A DNA stretch of 38,726 nt. Source: JACPGQ01 sp039798685 (lineage in GTDB: Bacteria; Patescibacteriota; Microgenomatia; Levybacterales; UBA12049). Under the pieces are notes generated by a model that saw only the letters and a program-made list of their open reading frames with translations, was not told the DNA's origin and ran no database searches. Made by a program: the position numbers and the translations under genes. Position 1 is the stretch's first letter, and each line of letters starts with the position of its first letter. This document shows, in pieces, positions 15,288 to 20,460 of the stretch. The DNA is taken from the NCBI GenBank assembly GCA_039798685.1, contig JBDKFM010000003.1, positions 1 through 38,726 on the forward strand. Direction: 5' to 3'.

Positions 15288-15476
15288 ATGGCGAAGAAGT
15301 TAAAAGCGAAAAAACAGACAGAGAGTTTCTGGCACGTATACAAACAGTACATTGTGCCTTCCCTTATCGGTGGTGTCATTGCCTGGATTTTTTCTGAGGA
15401 TCTGCGTCTTGGTGTGATGGTGGGTATCACTGTCTGGATTGGAAGTTGGATTGGTATGTATCTCCGCCGGAAATAA
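15288..15476 (+). CDS. small membrane protein, unknown function
   Basis: The ATG at 15288 lies 6 bases after the -10 box; a longer frame from 15252 begins inside the -35 and is rejected. The 62-residue protein has a basic start (MAKKLKAKKQ), a hydrophobic segment near 23-35 and a second near 42-55, and ends in LRRK. No family recognised. It is divergent from the channel-like membrane protein and shares its intergenic inverted repeat, so the two may be co-regulated. Confidence 0.65.
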   Translation: MAKKLKAKKQTESFWHVYKQYIVPSLIGGVIAWIFSEDLRLGVMVGITVWIGSWIGMYLRRK

Positions 15477-15514
15477 CCCCTTCTGTAGAGTATTTTCTCA
15501 CTTCTCGTTTTTGT

Positions 15515-15520
15515 TATACT
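15515..15520 (+). promoter_or_regulatory. -10 box of the DUF1801 gene
   Basis: TATACT, 12 bases before the chosen ATG (15533) and 6 before an in-frame GTG (15527). The genome-wide 6-9 base spacing would favour the GTG. Confidence 0.5.
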
Positions 15521-15532
15521 TTTCTTGTGAAT

Positions 15533-15940
15533 ATGTTTAAGTCGACAGGGGCAAAAACCCCTGAAGAATATATACGATCAATTGATGAGCCGAGGCGGTC
15601 TGAGATGCGGAAGATGCATGAGTTTATTATCTCAGTAGTTCCGGATCTGAAATCGTTTATGATCTCGGGTATGATCGGTTACGGTTCGTACCATTATGTC
15701 TATGCAAGCGGGAGAGAAGGAGACTGGTCTGTGATAGGACTAGCCAGTCAGAAGAATTATATTTCCGTATACGTGTGTGCGGTCACAGAAGGAGTGTATA
15801 TTGCAGAGAAATATAAGAAAGATCTTCCAAAAGCAAGTATAGGTCGGAGTTGTGTGCGGTTCAAAAAAATAGAAGATGTAGATTTTGGTATTCTTAAAAA
15901 AATGCTTCTTGAAGCTGCAGCTACTCTCCCAAAGACATGA
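15533..15940 (+). CDS. DUF1801 (YdhG-like) domain protein
   Basis: The 135-residue protein has the DUF1801 pattern: TPEEYIRSIDEPRRSEMRKMHEFI (about 10-33), then 'SFMISGMIGYGSYHYVYASGREGDW' and a final 'SCVRFKKIEDVDFGILKKML' block, all in the usual order. Members are small cytoplasmic alpha/beta proteins; some are called iron chaperone-like, but the biochemical function is not settled. The start could be the GTG at 15527, two codons earlier, which fits the leaderless spacing better; ATG is preferred because homologues usually start at MFKS-like residues. The latter is from memory. Confidence 0.85.
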   Translation: MFKSTGAKTPEEYIRSIDEPRRSEMRKMHEFIISVVPDLKSFMISGMIGYGSYHYVYASGREGDWSVIGLASQKNYISVYVCAVTEGVYIAEKYKKDLPKASIGRSCVRFKKIEDVDFGILKKMLLEAAATLPKT

Positions 15941-15948
15941 TTTGTGAG

Positions 15949-15977
15949 TTTACTTTTTCCATACAGTCGGTTACAGT
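15949..15977 (+). promoter_or_regulatory. candidate promoter of the DUF1761 gene
   Basis: TTTACT (15949-15954), 17 bases, TACAGT (15972-15977). Transcription from about 15984 would give a leader of roughly 100 bases. Confidence 0.45.
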
Positions 15978-15983
15978 AAAAAA

Positions 15984-16087
15984 GAGGAGGCTTGCCCCTC
16001 CGAAGCCCGACTAGGACATTGTTAAAAAGAAGAAAAGTGAAACCCGCCTACGTTATCACATCGGCGGGCGAAGGGGGGTGAATATAT
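15984..16087 (+). promoter_or_regulatory. structured 5' leader of the DUF1761 gene
   Basis: Two hairpins are readable: GGAGG (15986-15990) with CCTCC (15997-16001), and CCCGCC with GGCGGG just before the ribosome site. Two alternative pairings compete: GCCCG (16005-16009) with CGGGC (16065-16069), and CCCTCC (15996-16001) with the GGGGGG of the Shine-Dalgarno sequence (16073-16078). The leader could switch ribosome access. No known riboswitch class was recognised. Confidence 0.4.
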
Positions 16088-16513
16088 ATGACTATTGAAG
16101 TGAATTATCTCGCAGTATTACTTGCAGGAGTTGTCTCGATGGTACTTGGTTTTCTCTGGTATTCTCCGATTATTCTTGGTAAGCCATGGATGAAAGAGAG
16201 AGGATTTACTGCTGAGAGCATGAAGAAGGCGCAGAAAGAGATGGGAAAACTTTACGGTGTATCTTTTGTCGTCAGCCTTATAACAGCCTATGTGTTGTCA
16301 CATGTGATGACTTTATCGATGAGTTTCTTTCGTTATGATGCACTGACGGCTGGGTTTTCGACAGCGTTTTTTATGTGGCTTGGATTTGTGATGCCCGTAC
16401 AACTGACGGGAACAATTTTCAGTGATAAGAAAAACTGGAAATTACTCGCAATTGATACAGGATATCAACTCGTCTCGCTTCTCGGGATGGGCGTTGTACT
16501 CTCGATGCTTTAA
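16088..16513 (+). CDS. DUF1761 membrane protein
   Basis: The 141-residue protein has four hydrophobic helices (near 6-28, 55-75, 86-108 and 120-140). The conserved 'FLWYSPIILGKPWMKERGFT' loop after the first helix and 'FFMWLGFVMPVQLTGTIFSDKKNWKLLAIDTGYQL' are typical of DUF1761. Function unknown for the family. A G-rich Shine-Dalgarno (AGGGGGGTG) sits 7-9 bases before the ATG, and a strong terminator follows the stop, so this is a single-gene transcript with a long structured leader, unlike most genes here. Confidence 0.9.
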   Translation: MTIEVNYLAVLLAGVVSMVLGFLWYSPIILGKPWMKERGFTAESMKKAQKEMGKLYGVSFVVSLITAYVLSHVMTLSMSFFRYDALTAGFSTAFFMWLGFVMPVQLTGTIFSDKKNWKLLAIDTGYQLVSLLGMGVVLSML

Positions 16514-16529
16514 TTGCGTATTTTTTTTG

Positions 16530-16559
16530 AGACACGCGGAAATACCGCGTGTCTTTTTT
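16530..16559 (+). terminator. Rho-independent terminator after the DUF1761 gene
   Basis: A 9-bp perfect stem, GACACGCGG (16530-16538) with CCGCGTGTC (16544-16552), loop AAATA, then seven T. A T-run also precedes the stem. Confidence 0.9.
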
Positions 16560-16561
16560 TG

Positions 16562-16567
16562 TATAAT
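16562..16567 (+). promoter_or_regulatory. -10 box of the YdeI/OmdA-like gene
   Basis: TATAAT, 6 bases before the ATG at 16574. It starts only three bases after the T-run of the preceding terminator, so the -35 would fall inside that terminator hairpin. Confidence 0.6.
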
Positions 16568-16573
16568 CGATCT

Positions 16574-17152
16574 ATGAAGAGTGATGAGTACCCCATACTT
16601 TTTTTTGAGACGCAAAAAGCATGGGAATCGTGGTTGATGACGCATCATGCAGAGACACTCGGTGTTTGGCTCAAATTCGCCAAGAAAAAGAGTGGTCATA
16701 CATCAGTACAGTACGATGAGGCACTCGATGTTGCGCTTTGTTACGGATGGATCGACAGTCAGACTAAATCACTTGATGACGCATTTTATCTCCAGAAATT
16801 TACACCCCGTGGTCCGAGAAGTATCTGGTCAAAAATAAATACCGCACATATAGAAAGACTCACACGACTCGGAAAGATGGAGCCAGCAGGTGTTGCGCAG
16901 GTAGAAGCGGCAAAAAAAGACGGCAGATGGGAGAGGGCGTACAGTTCACCTGAGACGATGCAGATACCTGAGGATTTTTTACAGCTTCTTACGAAACATG
17001 CAAAAGCGCACGCATTTTTTCAGACACTGAACAAAACAAACAGATATGCTATCGCGTGGCGAATAGAGACAGCCAAAAAAGAGGAAACCCGCCAGCGTCG
17101 GATGCAGACTATTCTTACGATGCTTGAAAAAGGAGAGAAATTTCATTCATGA
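16574..17152 (+). CDS. YdeI/OmpD-associated (OmdA-like) family protein
   Basis: The ATG at 16574 follows the -10 box by 6 bases; the frame is open further up, but that part lies in the terminator. The 192-residue protein matches the family: 'FFETQKAWESWLMTHHAETLGVWLKFAKKKSG', then 'SVQYDEALDVALCYGWIDSQTKSLDDAFYLQKFTPR' and 'SIWSKINTAHIERLTRLGKMEPAG'. The end is helical and basic. Members are small cytoplasmic proteins of uncertain function. Its last four bases overlap the next start (ATGA, 17149-17152), so the two genes are coupled. Confidence 0.85.
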   Translation: MKSDEYPILFFETQKAWESWLMTHHAETLGVWLKFAKKKSGHTSVQYDEALDVALCYGWIDSQTKSLDDAFYLQKFTPRGPRSIWSKINTAHIERLTRLGKMEPAGVAQVEAAKKDGRWERAYSSPETMQIPEDFLQLLTKHAKAHAFFQTLNKTNRYAIAWRIETAKKEETRQRRMQTILTMLEKGEKFHS

Positions 17153-17652
17153 GAAAAGTAGTGGTGCATGATTTGATGCAGAATGGTTATACCTATACGT
17201 GTACAGAGCCTCTAGGACAGAACTTCGCATCCGATTTTGCACCTGAGCTCACACCAAAAGAGATGCTGAGACTTGGAGTCTTTGGAGGAAAGTATATGAC
17301 TGATTGTCAGAAAGAATTTCCAAAAGACTGGTTTACGCATGCGAAACTCAGTCACGAAGTTCATGATCCGGAGCTGAATTTTTTTAAGGTCAATGCCAGT
17401 CAGCCATTGTCTGAGTGGCGGCGCAAACACTGGGTCAGTCCTGAGGATCCGAGGGGATGGTTTCAGTGGTACTGTCGGTACTATATGGGCAGAAGAATTC
17501 CTGAGGTAGATTCCGTGCAGATTAAGAGATGGAAGGGGATAACACGTCACATCGCACAGCTCAAAAAACACTGCAGAAAAGGGGATTTTTCCTGTCGGCC
17601 GGTACAACGGCAGGCGCTCCTGCACTGGGCATATGACAGTAGGGAACTCTAG
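17149..17652 (+). CDS. conserved hypothetical protein (aromatic and Trp-rich)
   Basis: The 167-residue protein has no signal or membrane segment. It contains 'LTPKEMLRLGVFGGKYMTDCQKEFP', then 'SEWRRKHWVSPEDPRGWFQWYCRYYMGRR' (about 92-120) and ends with 'RRPVQRQALLHWAYD'-like positions rich in Arg, Trp and Cys. I believe similar short proteins occur widely as unnamed conserved hypotheticals, but I cannot give a function. The start overlaps the YdeI-like stop by four bases, so translation is coupled. It ends tail to tail with the next gene, overlapping it by four bases. Confidence 0.8.
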   Translation: MRKVVVHDLMQNGYTYTCTEPLGQNFASDFAPELTPKEMLRLGVFGGKYMTDCQKEFPKDWFTHAKLSHEVHDPELNFFKVNASQPLSEWRRKHWVSPEDPRGWFQWYCRYYMGRRIPEVDSVQIKRWKGITRHIAQLKKHCRKGDFSCRPVQRQALLHWAYDSREL

Positions 17653-18119
17653 GATTTTTTCTTTGTTCTGAGGAAGACAGCGATGACTGCTCCGTAGAGA
17701 GTTCCCATGATGAGAGCCGCGACAAATTGCACAAGCACATCCATGAGGATAACCATCCCGAGTGAGGATATCTGCATGCCGTATTCCTGTCGCATAAAGA
17801 CGACGATTTCAGGATTGATAAGTAGATAATAGATCAGATACACAAAAGGTGAGGTGAGTGCATAGACAAGTGCGATGAGAAAGCCTTCTTTTGTTCCTTC
17901 TCTCCATGATAATTTTCCCTGTAATTTCTTTTTATGTGCGCGTATACCGAAATACCAGACGAGGACAGGAGTGACCGCGATAAAGACGAACTCAAAAGGT
18001 GAGCGTTCTTTCAGCTGTGTGTACTGACCGGTGAGGTGCATTATGAGGATAAACGCCGCAGTTAGCGCTGACATGATCAGTCCGTACTTTACATGCGTTT
18101 TTTCCAGAAGTTCCTTCAT
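17649..18119 (-). CDS. DUF4199-like membrane protein
   Basis: The 156-residue protein has about four hydrophobic helices (near 13-32, 44-58, 77-103 and 120-148). 'WREGTKEGFLIALVYALTSPFVYLIYYLLINPE' in the middle fits DUF4199, whose members are small inner-membrane proteins of unknown function. The stop overlaps the convergent gene by four bases with no room for a terminator. Confidence 0.7.
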   Translation of the reverse strand: MKELLEKTHVKYGLIMSALTAAFILIMHLTGQYTQLKERSPFEFVFIAVTPVLVWYFGIRAHKKKLQGKLSWREGTKEGFLIALVYALTSPFVYLIYYLLINPEIVVFMRQEYGMQISSLGMVILMDVLVQFVAALIMGTLYGAVIAVFLRTKKKS

Positions 18120-18126
18120 AAGTTTG

Positions 18127-18156
18127 AGTATAGCGAAGGATTTTTACAAAAGTCAA
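18127..18156 (-). promoter_or_regulatory. promoter of the DUF4199-like gene
   Basis: On the minus strand TTGACT (18151-18156), 18 bases, TATACT (18127-18132), then 7 bases to the ATG. Confidence 0.65.
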
Positions 18157-18236
18157 AAGGCAATGTGTGGCAATAATTTTCTGGCTTTGGGCACTATTTT
18201 TATTGGTAGATTACTTTACTTTGGGAGAGCTTTTGT

Positions 18237-18242
18237 TATAAT
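18237..18242 (+). promoter_or_regulatory. -10 box of the PRTase-like gene
   Basis: TATAAT, 9 bases before the ATG at 18252. A TTTACT lies 16 bases upstream as possible -35. Confidence 0.6.
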
Positions 18243-18251
18243 CGGCCTATT

Positions 18252-18965
18252 ATGGCAGGAGAAACGATGGGCCCGGTAACTTTGGAATCTGCAAAAGCAG
18301 CTCTTGGAGATGCGATTCACACCTCAGGGGCGTTTGATCGTTCAAAGGGGATATTTAATATCGATAATTTCTGGGCAAGACCGTTTGGGCAGCCGTTTAT
18401 TGATGCGTTTGCTGAGTATATTCGTGCGAGTACTGAATTTTCAGATGCACAGTCGGTGGTCTCGTTTCAGAGATTTCGTTCAGATAATAGATACGGTCTC
18501 TCGCCTCTCGTTGGGCGGATAGGTGATGCACTCGGTTTACAAAGTGGGGTCTGGAGGGAGTCGACTGGTAGTCTCGGGGTGCCAGGGTTTAATGGATCAG
18601 ATGCAGAGAGAGTTCTTTTAATCGAGGACACAATTGGAAATAGTGAATTGTATCCAGCTCTCTCTTTAATAGATCTAAAAAAAAGAGGTTTGTCACCTGT
18701 GGGGCTTATAAGTATAGTTGCGGGAGATTTTGAAACGGATGCTGAAGATATTAAGCGTCTTTATCGTGCAAATACTGGAGATGAGATTGTCGTGAAGGCA
18801 ATTTTTACACGCGAAGAGTTGGGGTATGTGCAATCAAACGTAGATACAGATACTTCTGAGAATGATAGTGTGATTGTTGGCGAGCAAGTAGTCTTTGAGC
18901 ATGCAGAAGTTTCTCATCTACTGCCGAGAAGATTTCCCAGGCTTCCATGGAGAAAGAACAAGTAG
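18252..18965 (+). CDS. phosphoribosyltransferase-like protein (tentative)
   Basis: The 237-residue protein has 'ERVLLIEDTIGNSELYPALSLIDLKKRGLSPVGLISIV' (about 118-155). This resembles the PRPP-binding motif of type I phosphoribosyltransferases (four hydrophobic residues, two acids, then Thr/Gly/Ser) and the following helix and strand of OPRTase-like enzymes. The region before it ('PLVGRIGDALGLQSGVWRESTG') could hold the usual substrate loop. The C-terminal ~60 residues are acidic then basic and unrecognised. The motif lacks one of the usual small residues, so catalytic activity is uncertain. Single gene with its own promoter; a weak terminator follows. Confidence 0.55.
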   Translation: MAGETMGPVTLESAKAALGDAIHTSGAFDRSKGIFNIDNFWARPFGQPFIDAFAEYIRASTEFSDAQSVVSFQRFRSDNRYGLSPLVGRIGDALGLQSGVWRESTGSLGVPGFNGSDAERVLLIEDTIGNSELYPALSLIDLKKRGLSPVGLISIVAGDFETDAEDIKRLYRANTGDEIVVKAIFTREELGYVQSNVDTDTSENDSVIVGEQVVFEHAEVSHLLPRRFPRLPWRKNK

Positions 18966-18972
18966 TCAACTC

Positions 18973-18992
18973 AGCATGTTTACACATGTTTT
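18973..18992 (+). terminator. weak Rho-independent terminator candidate
   Basis: CATGT (18973-18977) pairs with ACATG (18982-18986), followed by TTTTTT. The stem is only 5 bp, so it is weak. Confidence 0.35.
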
Positions 18993-19028
18993 TTGAACTG
19001 CGAATGATGGTTTTTCATTTGTGAAAAG

Positions 19029-19058
19029 TTGCAATTTTCACAAAGAGTGTACTACACT
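19029..19058 (+). promoter_or_regulatory. promoter of the secreted protein at 19065
   Basis: TTGCAA (19029-19034), 18 bases, TACACT (19053-19058), then 6 bases to the ATG at 19065. Confidence 0.5.
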
Positions 19059-19064
19059 ATTTCT

Positions 19065-19457
19065 ATGCAGCGGATCCTCGTGTCACTTGTCCTCGTCGTT
19101 ATCCTTTTTGTCCATACATCATTTATCTCCTCAGCTGCGCCGAAGAAATCATCGGGTACGATGACATCGAGTGCACAGTTGCTAAAATCTCGTAACTCTG
19201 TCCGTACATATTTTGGAAATCTGAAAAGTGTTTCCAAAGTCTCATATACGCTCTATTACAACGGCAATGGCATAGGGCAGGGAGTCTACGGTAGTTTCGT
19301 ACCGGGTAAAAAGACATCATGGTCGAAGGATTTGTATCTTGGTACCTGTTCGGGAAAAGTCTGCACCATGCATAGAAACGTAAAAAATATTCAGCTTGAG
19401 GTCGTGACCAAATACAAAAACGGTACATCATCGACCAAAATTCTCAAAGTAAAATAA
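19065..19457 (+). CDS. small secreted beta-rich protein
   Basis: The ATG at 19065 lies 6 bases after the -10 box; a longer frame from 19029 starts on the -35 hexamer. The 130-residue protein has a Sec signal peptide (about 1-26, ending near SSA) and a mature part of alternating strands: 'VRTYFGNLKSVSKVSYTLYYNGNGIGQGVYGSF', then 'TCSGKVCTMHRNVKNIQLEVVTKYKNG' with one Cys pair that could form a disulfide. The sequence looks like a small beta-sandwich. No function can be named; no operon partner is close. Confidence 0.75.
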   Translation: MQRILVSLVLVVILFVHTSFISSAAPKKSSGTMTSSAQLLKSRNSVRTYFGNLKSVSKVSYTLYYNGNGIGQGVYGSFVPGKKTSWSKDLYLGTCSGKVCTMHRNVKNIQLEVVTKYKNGTSSTKILKVK

Positions 19458-19564
19458 GCCTCTCGTTCCTCATCTTTTTTCAGGTGATTGATATCACAGT
19501 AATTCATTTGACTGAGATGTATCCTTTTTTCAATGATTGTAGTGAGAGGAGGTGTAGAGTGTGT

Positions 19565-19735
19565 ATGAAAAATAATGCCGGTTCCGGTGCAATATATGGC
19601 ATCGGTATGATTGGTGCGTTAGTGTACTTCCTCCAGCATGCAACATCGATTCTCGATGGTATCATCGGAATTGTGATGGCTGTATTTTGGCCTGGTGTTG
19701 TCGTCTACAAAGTGCTGGAAATTTTTAAACTGTAA
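19565..19735 (+). CDS. small conserved transmembrane protein
   Basis: From the ATG at 19565 the protein has 56 residues, almost all hydrophobic: 'GSGAIYGIGMIGALVYFLQHATSILDGIIGIVMAVFWPGVVVYKVLEIFKL', with two likely helices joined near 'HATS'. An AGGAGG at 19547-19552 lies 12 bases before this ATG and 6 before an in-frame GTG at 19559, which may be the true start (two residues longer). Similar tiny membrane proteins with the 'Y.G..GA..YF.QHA' pattern occur in many bacteria; function unknown. It precedes the copper island but has no evident link to it. Confidence 0.75.
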   Translation: MKNNAGSGAIYGIGMIGALVYFLQHATSILDGIIGIVMAVFWPGVVVYKVLEIFKL

Positions 19736-19767
19736 ACCAACTGGGTGAGAAGTTGTGAATTTAGGTC

Positions 19768-19796
19768 TTGACATATACCCTAGGGGGGTATATGAT
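19768..19796 (+). promoter_or_regulatory. promoter of the copper operon
   Basis: TTGACA (19768-19773), 17 bases, TATGAT (19791-19796), and the ATG of the repressor gene 6 bases later. One of the best promoters in the window; its spacer is filled by the operator palindrome. Confidence 0.8.
19772..19794. promoter_or_regulatory. CsoR/RcnR-family operator
   Basis: CATATACCC (19772-19780) and GGGTATATG (19786-19794) are perfect 9-bp arms around TAGGG, with a run of six G. The TACCC...GGGTA form is that of CsoR-family operators. It overlaps both -35 and -10, so a bound repressor would block RNA polymerase, giving autoregulation of the whole operon. Confidence 0.75.
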
Positions 19797-19802
19797 CTTT
19801 GC

Positions 19803-20075
19803 ATGAAATCTCACTATCAGGACGTAAAAGTCAAAGCTCAGAAACGTATTAATATCATAAAAGGCCAACTCGATGGTCTGCAGAGGATGATTGATGCAGA
19901 CGAGTATTGTATTGATGTGCTCAACCAGAGCCTGGCTATCCAAAATTCCCTCAGAAGTCTGGATTCCGTACTTTTTGAACGGCATTTGTCGACTCATGTG
20001 TCTCATCAGATGAAAAATGAAGAAACCAAAGCGGTTTCTGAACTTGTGACACTTTTTAAGAGGATCAACAAATAA
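19803..20075 (+). CDS. CsoR/RcnR-family metal-sensing repressor
   Basis: The ATG at 19803 is chosen from the promoter, giving 90 residues (the longer frame runs through the operator). The all-helical DUF156 fold is visible: 'AQKRINIIKGQLDGLQRMIDADEYCIDVLNQSLAIQNSLRSLDSVLFERHLSTHVSHQ'. The metal ligand positions read His4, Cys36, His61, His65. This H-C-H-H set equals the RcnR fingerprint, whereas copper-sensing CsoR has C-H-C at the last three positions. Its operon and operator point to copper. It should repress the operon until metal binds. Either an unusual copper sensor or a nickel/cobalt-type sensor; the symbol is therefore left open. Confidence 0.9.
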   Translation: MKSHYQDVKVKAQKRINIIKGQLDGLQRMIDADEYCIDVLNQSLAIQNSLRSLDSVLFERHLSTHVSHQMKNEETKAVSELVTLFKRINK

Positions 20076-20093
20076 GACACTTGCAAAATACCT

Positions 20094-20459
20094 ATGACAA
20101 TAGATGAGTTTTTTGTTTTAATTTTTTGCGGAATTGGAATCGGTTTTATCTATTGGTTTTTCTTGATGAAGAAAGATGAAAAAGCAATTGCGGTGACGGA
20201 AAACGACGTGATTATCACGGTTGAGGGAGGATATACGCCGCAAAATATCTCAATTCCGAAAAACAAAACAACGACACTCAATTTTTTTCGAAAAGATCCG
20301 AGCGGTTGCCTTGAAGAAGTGGTGCTTCCGGATTTTAAAGTACGGAAATATCTTCCGCTTAAGAAAACAACTGCGATAGTTATAACTCCCACAAAAAGCG
20401 GTGTTTTTGAGATTTCCTGCGGTATGAATATGTTTCATGGAAAAATAACGGTGGTGTAA
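20094..20459 (+). CDS. membrane-anchored cupredoxin-like protein
   Basis: The 121-residue protein has one N-terminal transmembrane segment (about 6-25) and then a cupredoxin-type beta domain (about 38-121): 'VIITVEGGYTPQNISIPKNKTTTLNFFRKDPSGCLEEVVLPDF' and 'FEISCGMNMFHGKITVV'. Candidate copper ligands are Cys72, Cys109, Met111, Met113 and His115. The usual type 1 His-Cys-His-Met set is not complete, so a Cu(I)-carrier role is more likely than electron transfer. It lies 18 bases after the repressor gene and one base before copA. The same C...C-x-M-x-M pattern returns in the fused domain at 22706-23716. Confidence 0.8.
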   Translation: MTIDEFFVLIFCGIGIGFIYWFFLMKKDEKAIAVTENDVIITVEGGYTPQNISIPKNKTTTLNFFRKDPSGCLEEVVLPDFKVRKYLPLKKTTAIVITPTKSGVFEISCGMNMFHGKITVV

Positions 20460-20460
20460 T

